From assembly GCA_019115685.1 (NCBI GenBank), contig DXDC01000195.1, positions 1 through 7,589 on the forward strand: a DNA stretch of 7,589 nucleotides, written 5' to 3'. The notes below the pieces were generated by a model. That model was given only the letters and a program-made list of their open reading frames with translations, was not told the origin of the DNA and made no database searches. Both the position numbers and the translations under genes were made by a program. Below are positions 1 through 6,950 of this stretch, one piece after another. Numbering within the stretch: the first letter of the stretch is position 1; each line of letters begins with the position of its first letter. Source of the DNA: Candidatus Agrococcus pullicola. Its GTDB lineage: Bacteria; Actinomycetota; Actinomycetes; Actinomycetales; Microbacteriaceae.

Positions 1-1576
1 TGAGCTCGCCGGATCCCGCGAGCACCATGCGCACCTCCGCCGCGTGATACTCGAGACGCACGCTTCCCCCGGCGCTCGTCGTCGGCTCCGCGTACTGCGT
101 CTCGATGTTCCAGTCGCCCTCGAGGGCGAACGTGTCGTCAGCCTGCTCTGCGGGGAGCGAGAAGGTTCCTGGACCGGCACGGTACGGATCCTCGCCGCCG
201 AAGTTCACGTCCTTCGATGACCCGAGGAAGGTCTCGGGCGTCGTCGACCCCTGTTCCGGCGTCTCGTCCGCGACATCCGACTCCGTGGGCAGCTCCACAT
301 CAGCGTTCGCGTCGACGAGCAGCTCGCGGATCATGCTCTCGGTCGCCGCGTAGTTGCCCTCGCCGAAGGAGATGTGCCGCACGGTGCCCTCCGCGTCGAT
401 CAGGTAGTGCGCCGGCCAGTATCGGTTGCGGTAGTTCGTCCAGGTCGAGAGGTCGTTGTCGAGCGCGACCGGGTAATCGATGCCGAAGTCGCGGATCCCC
501 GCTGCGACGTTCTTCGCGTCCTTCTCGAACGCGTACTCGGGCGAATGAACGCCGATGACCTGAAGCCCGAGGTCGCCGTAGGTATCGGCCCATCCGACGA
601 CGTGGGGGATGGAGCGCTGGCAGTTGATGCAGGAGTATGCCCAGAAGTCGATGAGGACGACCTGGCCGCGCAACTCGTCCAGGTCGAGCGATTGGCCGCC
701 TTCGGTGTTCAGCCACTGCTCGATCCCGCGGATCTGGGGGGCCGTGCCGCACGATTCGAGTTCGTCGGCACCATTCGTGCAGTTATCCAGCTCACGGTTC
801 TCGTCGGTGACGAGCCCGCCGAGGCTGAGGGCTTCCTCCGCCGCGTGGTTCTCCGTGAGCTGCTGTTGCAGCGGAGCGGTGTAATCCGGCACCAGCCGTT
901 GCAGCGCCTGCGGCACGTTGAAGGCGAGGCCCACGGCGAGCGCGATCATGGCGATGCCGGCCGCGATGCGAAGCCCGCGCTCCTTCGTGCGGAACGCGCG
1001 GATCCGTTCGATGACGCCGCGCCCCGCGAGTGCGAAGATCAGCAGCGGTACCGCGACGCCGACGGCAAAGGCGACGGTGAGCATCACGGTTCCGATACCG
1101 ATCTGCCCCGTGGCGCCCGCCACGATGATCGCCGCGAGGACCGGCCCCGCGCAGGGCACGAACACCGCACCGAGGGCGAGACCGACCCCGAAGCCGCTCC
1201 CCTGATTCTTGACCTCTTTACGCGATTGGAAGCGCTGGAACGGCTTCTCGAGGATCCGCTCGAATCTCGGCACGAGAAGCCCGATTCCGAGGATCGCCAG
1301 CACCGCGATGCCCGCCCACCGGATGATGTCCTGCGGCAGGCCCAGCAGTCCGAGCACGAGGGACCCCACGAGAGTGACCAGGGTGAAGCTGACGAGGAGG
1401 CCCGCGATCACGAGGTACGGCCTGCTGCGCCCCGCGGGAGCAGCACTGCCGTCGCCGCCCTCGAAGCGCGCCGATTGGGCGCCGCCCGTCAAGAAGATGA
1501 CCGGCAGAACCGGCAGAATGCACGGCGAGATGCCGGTGATGAGACCGCCGAGCAGTCCGATGATGACCACGTCCAT
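1..1576 (-). CDS. dipZ: DipZ-like protein: CcdA membrane domain plus thioredoxin-like domain (C-terminus cut by window edge)
   Basis: Probably carries reducing power across the membrane to an extracytoplasmic thioredoxin-like domain for thiol-disulfide exchange. The frame stays open for 525 residues to the left edge, so the C-terminus is missing. Residues 1-222 form a hydrophobic CcdA/DsbD-type domain of about six membrane segments. They carry the two expected cysteines: C19 in an SPCILPVLP motif and C142 in FVPCAGP. A linker with an extra cysteine pair (C266, C276) leads to a redoxin domain at about 290-420, with CINC (C316, C319) after DFWAYS. Its [17 protein letters not shown] and FGEGNY stretches are, from memory, typical of M. 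tuberculosis DipZ (Rv2874). Residues 446-525 begin the C-terminal module, which in that family is a carbohydrate-binding-like fold. The ATG at 1576 follows GAGGA (1581-1585) by 4 bases. The gene is divergent from the FAS1 lipoprotein gene. A plain CcdA or TlpA is unlikely because the domains are fused. Confidence 0.9.
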   Translation of the reverse strand, partial: MDVVIIGLLGGLITGISPCILPVLPVIFLTGGAQSARFEGGDGSAAPAGRSRPYLVIAGLLVSFTLVTLVGSLVLGLLGLPQDIIRWAGIAVLAILGIGLLVPRFERILEKPFQRFQSRKEVKNQGSGFGVGLALGAVFVPCAGPVLAAIIVAGATGQIGIGTVMLTVAFAVGVAVPLLIFALAGRGVIERIRAFRTKERGLRIAAGIAMIALAVGLAFNVPQALQRLVPDYTAPLQQQLTENHAAEEALSLGGLVTDENRELDNCTNGADELESCGTAPQIRGIEQWLNTEGGQSLDLDELRGQVVLIDFWAYSCINCQRSIPHVVGWADTYGDLGLQVIGVHSPEYAFEKDAKNVAAGIRDFGIDYPVALDNDLSTWTNYRNRYWPAHYLIDAEGTVRHISFGEGNYAATESMIRELLVDANADVELPTESDVADETPEQGSTTPETFLGSSKDVNFGGEDPYRAGPGTFSLPAEQADDTFALEGDWNIETQYAEPTTSAGGSVRLEYHAAEVRMVLAGSGEL

Positions 1577-1600
1577 GAAGTCCTCGCTTCCGTTGCGAGT

Positions 1601-1628
1601 TCTTCGGTGCGATGGCCGAATCGGATTG
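1601..1628 (-). promoter_or_regulatory. Putative ECF-type promoter for the dipZ-like gene
   Basis: On the minus strand, CAATCC (1623-1628) is followed after exactly 16 bases by CGAAGA (1601-1606), which ends 24 bases before the dipZ start codon. From memory, the mycobacterial SigK promoter is close to CCATCC and CGAATA; each box here would differ at one position. The same pattern with the same spacing faces the other gene, which strengthens the call. No sigma-70-like TTGACA/TATAAT pair stands out. The sigma factor itself is not in the window. Confidence 0.55.
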
Positions 1629-1639
1629 ATTCGCACCGA
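1604..1639. promoter_or_regulatory. Inverted repeat over the dipZ-side promoter (possible operator)
   Basis: TCGGTGCGA (1604-1612) and TCGCACCGA (1631-1639) are perfect 9-base inverted arms, 18 bases apart. A second, off-centre repeat lies inside: CGAATC (1617-1622) and GATTCG (1628-1633). Together they cover the candidate -35 box, the spacer and part of the -10 box of the dipZ-side promoter. This could be a binding site for a dimeric regulator, or chance in GC-rich DNA. Confidence 0.3.
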
Positions 1640-1652
1640 TTTCAGAATTTCC

Positions 1653-1680
1653 CAATCCGTTCCGGGCGGGACTCCGAACA
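1653..1680 (+). promoter_or_regulatory. Putative ECF-type promoter for the fasciclin lipoprotein gene
   Basis: CAATCC (1653-1658), a 16-base spacer and CGAACA (1675-1680) face the lipoprotein gene. The -10-like box ends 49 bases before the ATG. The form matches the opposing promoter at 1601-1628: an identical -35 box, identical spacing, and a -10 box differing in one base. The two -35 boxes are 24 bases apart, back to back. SigK control of the M. tuberculosis homologues is established; its extension to this organism is inferred. Confidence 0.55.
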
Positions 1681-1729
1681 TCCCTCAAAGCCGCGGAACA
1701 ATTCGTGGCTCGGACCACCGGAGGTAGAG

Positions 1730-2401
1730 ATGTTCAGCACTAAGAAGAAGATCACAGCGGCAGTTGCGCTCGGCTTCGCCGGCGCCCTCGTACTGTCGGG
1801 CTGCTCGATGGGCGAGGACACGGCGGAGACACCGACCGAGTCCGCCCCTGAGACGATGGAGACGACCGCCCCGGAGACGCCTGAAGCCGAGATGATGGAT
1901 CCGGCCGCCAACCTCGTCGGACCGGGTTGCGCCGAGTACGCAGAGGCCGTGCCCGATGGCGCGGGATCCATTCAGGGAATGTCCGCCGATCCCGTCGCCG
2001 TCGCCGCGTCGAACAACCCGTTGCTGACGACGCTCGTCTCCGCAGTGAGCGGCGAGCTCAACCCGGATGTGAACCTTGTGGACACCCTCAACGGAGACGA
2101 GTTCACGGTCTTCGCACCGGTCGACGATGCCTTTGCGCAGATCGATGAGGCCACGATCGAGACGCTCAAGACTGACAGCGACATGCTGAGCTCGATCCTG
2201 ACGTACCACGTCGTTCCGGGCCAGATCGAGCCCGCTGACATCGAGGGCATGCACACCACCGTGCAGGGCGCTGGCCTCGAGGTCACCGGCAGCGGAGACG
2301 AGTGGATGGTCAATGACGCCAACGTCATCTGCGGCGGAGTCCAGACCGCGAACGCCACCGTGTACCTTGTCGACTCGGTCCTGATGCCCCCGGCCGAGTA
2401 G
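1730..2401 (+). CDS. Fasciclin-domain (FAS1) lipoprotein, MPT83/MPB70 type
   Basis: A surface lipoprotein of 223 residues with a single FAS1 domain, a fold used for adhesion and protein-protein contact. A basic start (TKKK) and hydrophobic stretch lead to a lipobox, LSGC, with C25 as the lipidated cysteine. Residues 28-58 are a Thr/Glu/Pro-rich acidic linker. From about residue 62 the sequence follows MPB70/MPT83 closely by memory: [42 protein letters not shown] and ending DSVLMPPA. The only cysteines after the lipobox, C67 and C201, are 134 residues apart. This is the spacing I recall for the MPB70 disulfide, so a disulfide is likely. The ATG follows GGAGG (1720-1724) by 5 bases. The frame is open far upstream, but that part lies antisense to dipZ and the signal peptide fixes the start. 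Its ligand is unknown. Confidence 0.93.
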   Translation: MFSTKKKITAAVALGFAGALVLSGCSMGEDTAETPTESAPETMETTAPETPEAEMMDPAANLVGPGCAEYAEAVPDGAGSIQGMSADPVAVAASNNPLLTTLVSAVSGELNPDVNLVDTLNGDEFTVFAPVDDAFAQIDEATIETLKTDSDMLSSILTYHVVPGQIEPADIEGMHTTVQGAGLEVTGSGDEWMVNDANVICGGVQTANATVYLVDSVLMPPAE

Positions 2402-2430
2402 ATCGGCGTTGCCAGGGCAATCACCTGGCT

Positions 2431-2469
2431 GGCGTGGCCGTTGGCGAACCCGCCAGCGGCCACGCCTTT
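2431..2469. terminator. Strong hairpin between convergent genes, likely bidirectional terminator
   Basis: Arms 2431-2446 and 2451-2466 pair over 16 positions (one G-U wobble) around an AACC loop, with a 10-bp perfect GC-rich outer stem. It starts 30 bases after the lipoprotein stop codon and is followed by only three T residues. Such GC-rich stems without a long U-tract are usual in actinobacteria. It also lies downstream of hemH on the other strand. Confidence 0.75.
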
Positions 2470-2488
2470 GCGTCGCCCGAATCGGTAG

Positions 2489-2512
2489 CGTCTCGAACTT
2501 CGGAACGAGACG
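2489..2512 (-). terminator. Second, smaller hairpin just after hemH
   Basis: CGTCTCG (2489-2495) and CGAGACG (2506-2512) form a 7-bp perfect stem with a 10-base loop, 12 bases beyond the hemH stop codon. There is no T-run on the minus strand, so it may be a weak terminator or an mRNA 3'-end stabiliser. The rest of 2402-2524 shows no gene. Confidence 0.4.
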
Positions 2513-2524
2513 TTGCGCGGCCTT

Positions 2525-3781
2525 CTACGGCTGCAGACCTGCGATCGCAGGTTTGAATCCAAGACGAGGGTTCTCGCAGCACCCCGGGCGGCACACGTCG
2601 AACCACGGGCCGATATTGGTGGCGTTCGAGCGGCGCGACAGGGGCCGTGCGGATATTCGCTCCTGCACGAGGTCGACGAGCGCCTGCACAAAATCAGGGT
2701 GCGTGCCCGGTGTCGGTGTGCGCGCGACCCACAGGCCCCGACGCTCGGCCGTCTCCCGCGCCTCGACGTCGAGATCCCACATCACTTCCATGTGGTCGCT
2801 CACGAACCCCACTGGCACCAACAACACGGCCGTTGCTGCGTCGAGGGCGTCGATCGCATCGTTGATGTCGGGCTCGAGCCAGGGCTGCGACGGCGGGCCG
2901 GACCGGGATTGGTAGACGAGCTGCCAAGAGATCCCGGGGGCGGCCTCCGCAATCACGTGCTCGGCGACCGCGAGGTGCTGGGCCGCGTACCCGCCCCCGT
3001 TGACCTCAGTGAACAGCCCGGCGCCGGAGCGCGCGGCATCGTCGCTCGGAATGCTGTGGGTGGAGAACAGCACTTCAATGTTCGACGGATCATGGCCGGC
3101 CCGGATCGCCTCGGCGACGCCGTCGCGTACGCCGTCGATGAAGGGCTGGATGAAGCCAGGATGCGAGAAGAACTGGCGAACCTTGTCGATCTGGAGGGTC
3201 GACTGAAGTCCCCTTGCTTCCAGCGCGTCCGCCCAGTCTTCGCGGTACTGACGGCACGATGAGTACGAAGAGTACGCACTCGTCGGAATCGCGATCATCG
3301 TCCGGACTCCGTCCTCCGCAGCCTGCGCAAGCACGTCGTCGAGGTACGGAGCCCAGTTGCGATTGCCCCAGTAGACGGGCAGGTCGAGCCCAGCCCGCGC
3401 GAGAGCATCCTGCAGCGCCGTGCGAAGTCGACGGTTCTGCTCGTTGATCGGGCTGATTCCATCGAAATGCCGGTAGTGGCGCGCGACGTCCTCCAAACGC
3501 TCGTCCGGGATCCCCCGCCCTCGCGTGACGTTCCGGAGGAAGGGCAACACGTCCTCCTGCCCTTCTGGGCCGCCGAACCCGGACAGAAGTATCGCGTCGT
3601 AGTCCATCGGCCGCGTGGTGTGCTCCGGCCCGTCCTGCGTCGCCGCGGTGGCCGACGGCACAGCCGCGCCCGGTTCCAGGTGTACGCCTGAAGCCGCGGG
3701 GGGCTTCCGCTCGCGGCGCCTGCCGGTTCCTGCCGCCGTGTCAAGCGGGCATGCGTCGTCGGGGACATCACTCGTCTGCAT
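2525..3781 (-). CDS. hemH: Ferrochelatase (coproporphyrin III type expected), with N-terminal extension
   Basis: Inserts ferrous iron into a porphyrin late in haem synthesis. In actinobacteria the substrate is normally coproporphyrin III (CpfC activity). The protein is 418 residues from the chosen ATG. The core begins at about residue 59 (YDAILLSGFGGPEG). The metal-site histidine is H242 in FSTHSIP and the conserved acid is E303 in QPWLEPD. Apart from one cysteine in the N-terminal tail, it has exactly four: C176 (SSYSSCRQYRE) and C397, C401, C402 (CRPGCC). This fits the [2Fe-2S] cluster known in actinobacterial ferrochelatases. The ATG at 3781 follows AGGAG by 5 bases. A GTG at 3808 would overlap the upstream stop by four bases but has a poor ribosome site; an ATG at 3607 would give 360 residues. 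The first 58 residues are Pro/Ala-rich with no recognised domain. It is the last gene of the operon. Confidence 0.93.
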   Translation of the reverse strand: MQTSDVPDDACPLDTAAGTGRRRERKPPAASGVHLEPGAAVPSATAATQDGPEHTTRPMDYDAILLSGFGGPEGQEDVLPFLRNVTRGRGIPDERLEDVARHYRHFDGISPINEQNRRLRTALQDALARAGLDLPVYWGNRNWAPYLDDVLAQAAEDGVRTMIAIPTSAYSSYSSCRQYREDWADALEARGLQSTLQIDKVRQFFSHPGFIQPFIDGVRDGVAEAIRAGHDPSNIEVLFSTHSIPSDDAARSGAGLFTEVNGGGYAAQHLAVAEHVIAEAAPGISWQLVYQSRSGPPSQPWLEPDINDAIDALDAATAVLLVPVGFVSDHMEVMWDLDVEARETAERRGLWVARTPTPGTHPDFVQALVDLVQERISARPLSRRSNATNIGPWFDVCRPGCCENPRLGFKPAIAGLQP

Positions 3782-3786
3782 GGGTT

Positions 3787-3791
3787 CTCCT
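3787..3791 (-). promoter_or_regulatory. Ribosome binding site that decides the hemH start
   Basis: AGGAG on the minus strand lies 5 bases before the ATG at 3781. Neither alternative start, GTG 3808 or ATG 3607, has a site this good at normal spacing. Confidence 0.6.
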
Positions 3792-3804
3792 GTTATCGGG
3801 TTCG

Positions 3805-4266
3805 TCACTCGTCAACGTGATGTCGCGCCGACAGAGAGGGGACCTTCTCCCACTCGGCGATCGGCCCGTCGACGACGACGAACATGGGATGCGGATCGGG
3901 GCGATCGAGCGCGTGCCAGCGTTCCCACGTGTCGTGGCTGCGCCGTTGTAACTTCGCCAGCAGCCGCTGCCATTCGTAAGCGAGCTGACGGTCGTTGACG
4001 AGCAGGTGCTCACCGGATCCAGCGACACGGATCTTGTCGCGTGAGAAGCGGTACCCTCGAGCATCTGCCTCGTCGACGATCGCGTGGAGATAGTCGCCGA
4101 TCGCTGCTCGGGGGTCCTCCGCTTGTTGGAACCGGCGCAGCTGGGGATGGTGCGAGTAACCGCCGCCGGGCTTCGTGAGCACCGATTGCGCGAGCAGGCC
4201 CTCGCGCCAGCATGCCGTCAGCGCTTGGCGGTCGAAGTACCGCGGATGCATCGACCACAATCTCAT
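3805..4266 (-). CDS. Pyrimidine dimer DNA glycosylase / endonuclease V family protein
   Basis: Predicted to excise UV-induced cyclobutane pyrimidine dimers: a glycosylase cuts the base and an AP-lyase step nicks the strand. It is 153 residues, the usual length for this small family (Pfam Pyr_excise, remote kin of T4 endonuclease V). The start MRLWSMHPRYFDRQ, then CWREGLLAQ (19-27), the HHPQLRRF box (39-46), and DEADARGYRFSRDKI (65-79) are the family's hallmark stretches by memory. The ATG at 4266 overlaps the stop of the SDR gene in an ATGA (4263-4266). Its own stop overlaps a possible GTG start of hemH (3805-3808). The frame is open further upstream, but residues there match nothing in the family. 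The catalytic residue was not assigned. Family call firm, activity inferred. Confidence 0.85.
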   Translation of the reverse strand: MRLWSMHPRYFDRQALTACWREGLLAQSVLTKPGGGYSHHPQLRRFQQAEDPRAAIGDYLHAIVDEADARGYRFSRDKIRVAGSGEHLLVNDRQLAYEWQRLLAKLQRRSHDTWERWHALDRPDPHPMFVVVDGPIAEWEKVPSLSARHHVDE

Positions 4267-5735
4267 GACGCGTCCGCCGCAGACCGCTCGGCGTCTCGCA
4301 GGATGCTGCGGGCCATTCCGTTGAAGAGGATGCCGTGGAACGGCAGAAGCACAAGCCAATACAACCGGCCCGAGAGCCCCTTCGGGAAGTAGACGGCGCG
4401 CTGGCGATAGCGGCTTCCGGACTCATTCGGTTCGACTTCCAACTCGAGCCAGCCGCGGCCCGGCATTCGCATCTCGGCCCGCAACCGCAACGTGCGCCCT
4501 CGTTCGATCGACTCGACCCGCCACACATCGATGACGTCACCGCTGTTCACCCGGTACGGGTGTCGTCGACCGCGGCGCATGCCGACGCCGCCGACGAGCT
4601 TGTCGATCCATCCGCGCGCCGCCCAGGCGAGTGGGAACGAGTGCCAGCCTCGGACGCCGCCGATCGCTTCGATCACGTCCCACACGGCGCCAGCCGGTGC
4701 GGTGCTGTCGCGCTCGCGCAGGTCGGTGAAGACGGTGTGGCCCGCCCAATCAGGGTCGCTCGGCAGCGGGTCGCTGGGCGCGCCGGGCACGGTGGCACTC
4801 TGCCAGCTCGTCTCGACCTGCCCCTCGGCTTCGCGCTTGAGCGCGAGCCGAACTGCGGTGCGATAAGCGATCAGCCCGTCCTCGGGCGGCGCGATGTATT
4901 GGTCGATGTCGCGTTCGGAGACGACACAGTCATTCTGCAGCGATGCGATGATCGGCACCGCGAGCTGGCGTGGAATGGGACTGACCAAGCTCACCCATTG
5001 CGAGGCGAGCCACGGAGTCAGTACCGGAAGCGCCGCTATCCGGCGCTGCGGCAGGCCCGCTTCCACCGCATATCCGTTCATCATCTGCCCGTAGCGCAGA
5101 ACGTCGGGGCCGCCGATGTCGAATGCCCGGTTGAGGTCCTCCTCGACGGCGACGGCCTGGACGAGGTAGCGCAGCACGTCGCGAATCGCGATGGGCTGTA
5201 CGTGGTTGCGCACCCAGCGCGGCGCGGGCATATACGGAAGAACCTCGGTGAGGTGCCGGATCATCTCGAACGACGCCGATCCGGATCCGATCACAATGCC
5301 CGCCTGAAACACCAGCGCCGGCACTGAGCAGTCCAGGAACGTCTGGCCGACAGCCGCGCGCGATGCGAGATGGGCCGACAATCGACCGCCATGAGGGTGC
5401 AGACCGCCGAGATAAACGAGCCGTCCCACACTCGCAGCTTCCGCAGCTTCCGCGAACGTACGCGCAGCCTGCGCCTCGGCGTTCTCGAAGTCGCGCCCCG
5501 CACTCATCGCGTGCACGAGGTAGAAAGCCACGTCGACACCGGTCATCGCGCGACGCGTCGCGACGGCGTCCGACAGGTCTGCCTTGAACACTCGCACGCG
5601 GCTCCGCCACGGGACATCGCCCAGCTTCCATGGCGAACGAACGCACACGCTCACGTCGTACCCCGCATCGAGCAGCTGCGGAACGAGCCGCCCGCCGACG
5701 TAGCCCGTCGCACCCGTGACGAGTACACGCGTCAT
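4263..5735 (-). CDS. Atypical SDR NAD(P)-binding protein fused to a DUF2867 domain
   Basis: 490 residues in two parts. Residues 1-300 are an NmrA/atypical-SDR Rossmann domain: the nucleotide-binding motif TGATGYVGG has G8, G11 and G14, and a second typical stretch is FYLVHAM (71-77). At the active-site position it reads YLGGLHPHGG rather than the catalytic YxxxK of classical SDRs, so it may bind a cofactor without ordinary dehydrogenase chemistry. Residues about 330-480 match the DUF2867 domain, rich in Trp and Arg, whose function is unknown (possibly a lipid-binding START-like fold). The ATG at 5735 overlaps the crtEb stop in an ATGA (5732-5735), with AAGGGA 7 bases upstream. Position inside a carotenoid operon suggests work on a carotenoid or other isoprenoid, but no substrate can be read from the sequence. 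A short joining segment (301-329) is polar and Pro/Ser-rich. Confidence 0.85.
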   Translation of the reverse strand: MTRVLVTGATGYVGGRLVPQLLDAGYDVSVCVRSPWKLGDVPWRSRVRVFKADLSDAVATRRAMTGVDVAFYLVHAMSAGRDFENAEAQAARTFAEAAEAASVGRLVYLGGLHPHGGRLSAHLASRAAVGQTFLDCSVPALVFQAGIVIGSGSASFEMIRHLTEVLPYMPAPRWVRNHVQPIAIRDVLRYLVQAVAVEEDLNRAFDIGGPDVLRYGQMMNGYAVEAGLPQRRIAALPVLTPWLASQWVSLVSPIPRQLAVPIIASLQNDCVVSERDIDQYIAPPEDGLIAYRTAVRLALKREAEGQVETSWQSATVPGAPSDPLPSDPDWAGHTVFTDLRERDSTAPAGAVWDVIEAIGGVRGWHSFPLAWAARGWIDKLVGGVGMRRGRRHPYRVNSGDVIDVWRVESIERGRTLRLRAEMRMPGRGWLELEVEPNESGSRYRQRAVYFPKGLSGRLYWLVLLPFHGILFNGMARSILRDAERSAADAS

Positions 5736-6622
5736 ACGAACATCCCTTCGCTCGCGCAGAGAATCAGCAGCAACGTGATCACGAAACCGACTGCATAGTT
5801 GATGATGAGAAACCGGCGCCAGGCGCGGTTGGCGTTACCCGAGTGTGCGTCGTCGACACGCACGTACGGCGCCACGCTGACGATGTAGGGCAGTGCCGCC
5901 AACGCTGCGAGATTCGCCGGCCAGGGGGTGAAGAGCATGAGGATCCCCGCCACCGTCCACATTCCGATGGCGAACTTCACCGTCCTCCCGGCACCGAGAA
6001 CGGTCGCGATGGACCCGATTCCGGCATCACGATCGGGCACGATGTCCTGCACGGCTCCGAACGCGTGGCTCGCCATGCCCCAGCAGAAGAACGCGATCAT
6101 GGTCAGCACGATGGCCGGCGTGATCGTCGTCCCCGCAAGAGCCAGCGCGTACAGAGCGGGCGTGACGAAATGTGTGCTCGAAGTGATCGAATCGAGGACC
6201 GGGATCTCTTTGAACCGCAACCCGCGCACCGAGTACGCGAGCACCGCGAAAAGGCTGACGGCGAGAACGGCCCACGAGATCGGCTGATCGGCACCGAGGA
6301 CGACCAGGGTGAGCACGAGCGGAGCGGTCAGCACGGCCGCTGCCACGAGCGTCGCACGGTGGATCCTCGGCGGCAGCTTCGCCCCCTCCGCACCCCCCTT
6401 GCGGGGATTCGCAAGGTCGGACTCGTAATCGAACACGTCGTTCACGCCGTACATCGTCAAGTTGTACGGCACGAGGAAGAAGATCGTGCCGATGATCAGC
6501 GTGAAGTCGATGCGCCCTGTGGTGAGGAAGTAGACCGCGGCGAACGGGTAGGCCGTGTTGATCCAGCTCAGCGGTCGCGACGCGACGACGAGCATGCGCA
6601 GCAGCGGCGGACGATCAGGCAT
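5732..6622 (-). CDS. crtEb: Lycopene elongase, UbiA-type prenyltransferase
   Basis: Adds C5 prenyl units from dimethylallyl diphosphate to the two ends of lycopene, giving the C45 and C50 acyclic carotenoids (nonaflavuxanthin, flavuxanthin). It is an integral membrane protein of 296 residues, close to the roughly 290 of Corynebacterium CrtEb. The first Asp-rich motif is N61-D62-xx-D65-xxx-D69 in YGVNDVFDYESDL. The second is D193-xxx-D197-R-D199 in QDIVPDRDAG. Both bind the Mg-diphosphate. About seven to nine hydrophobic helices surround them. The ATG at 6622 overlaps the crtYf stop by 8 bases and has AAGGA about 10 bases upstream; the open frame continues a few codons further up but only as shadow of crtYf. 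A menaquinone or haem prenyltransferase is excluded by the neighbours and by the YGVNDVFD form of the motif. Confidence 0.92.
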   Translation of the reverse strand: MPDRPPLLRMLVVASRPLSWINTAYPFAAVYFLTTGRIDFTLIIGTIFFLVPYNLTMYGVNDVFDYESDLANPRKGGAEGAKLPPRIHRATLVAAAVLTAPLVLTLVVLGADQPISWAVLAVSLFAVLAYSVRGLRFKEIPVLDSITSSTHFVTPALYALALAGTTITPAIVLTMIAFFCWGMASHAFGAVQDIVPDRDAGIGSIATVLGAGRTVKFAIGMWTVAGILMLFTPWPANLAALAALPYIVSVAPYVRVDDAHSGNANRAWRRFLIINYAVGFVITLLLILCASEGMFV

Positions 6623-6950
6623 CGGTGCGTTCCTTCCTGCCGCCGACGCCGCCGAGCAGCTGCCAGGTCCCGGCAAGCAGAAGTGCGCCCGCGAACGGGT
6701 AGAGGAAGTCCTCGAGAGGCATCAGCCCGAAGCGGACACCTGAGATCTCTTCGGCACCGTAATCGAAGAATCCGGCGGCCATCATCACGTTATCGAAAAC
6801 TGCGGTCAGGATCAGGAGTGCGGTCGTCGTCGCTGCCCACGTGGAGACGTATCGACGCGCGGATCCCCGACGACGGGCGTTCACGGCGCCCGCCAGGAAC
6901 ACGACGGCGCCCGCGCCGACGAAGGGAAGCGACATGAGAAGGTATGTCAC
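6615..6950 (-). CDS. crtYf: C50 carotenoid cyclase subunit, CrtYf type
   Basis: One half of a heterodimeric membrane cyclase that closes the end rings of the C50 chain made by CrtEb. It has 111 residues and about three membrane helices (roughly 5-22, 38-58, 83-100). The lycopene-cyclase-domain signature is present: FFDYGAEEISG (61-71), then the loop GLMPLEDFLYPFA (75-87), with the acidic pair E80-D81. A GTG at 6950 is the chosen start: its GTGA overlaps the crtYe stop (6947-6950), and GAGG lies about 5 bases upstream. A later ATG would lose the first helix. Assignment of Yf versus Ye rests on gene order and on the PxED motif, as in Corynebacterium. Ring type (epsilon, gamma or beta) cannot be told from sequence alone. 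Confidence 0.88.
   Translation of the reverse strand: MTYLLMSLPFVGAGAVVFLAGAVNARRRGSARRYVSTWAATTTALLILTAVFDNVMMAAGFFDYGAEEISGVRFGLMPLEDFLYPFAGALLLAGTWQLLGGVGGRKERTDA

Noticed and set aside
374..1729. Plus-strand frame that runs open into the fasciclin gene, giving an apparent 675-residue protein
   Set aside because: It is antisense to the dipZ-like gene, whose domains are clear. The lipoprotein signal peptide and GGAGG site place the true start at 1730.
2537..2552. Perfect 16-bp palindrome ACCTGCGATCGCAGGT at the hemH 3' end
   Set aside because: It lies within the coding sequence for the C-terminal tail. It has no loop for a terminator, and no second copy was seen; probably chance.
2545..2575. 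GGTTTGAATCC, which looks like a tRNA T-loop
   Set aside because: The flanks do not pair as a T-stem and no acceptor, D or anticodon arm can be built around it.
2513..3262. Plus-strand open frame of 249 codons crossing the hemH end
   Set aside because: Opposite the conserved ferrochelatase core and across its stop; no ribosome site or domain seen.
4335..5327. Long plus-strand open frame, 330 codons
   Set aside because: Antisense to the SDR-DUF2867 gene, with no family resemblance in its translation.
5843..6937. Long plus-strand open frame, 364 codons
   Set aside because: Arg/Asp-rich, low-complexity translation opposite crtEb and crtYf; a GC-rich shadow with no recognisable domain.
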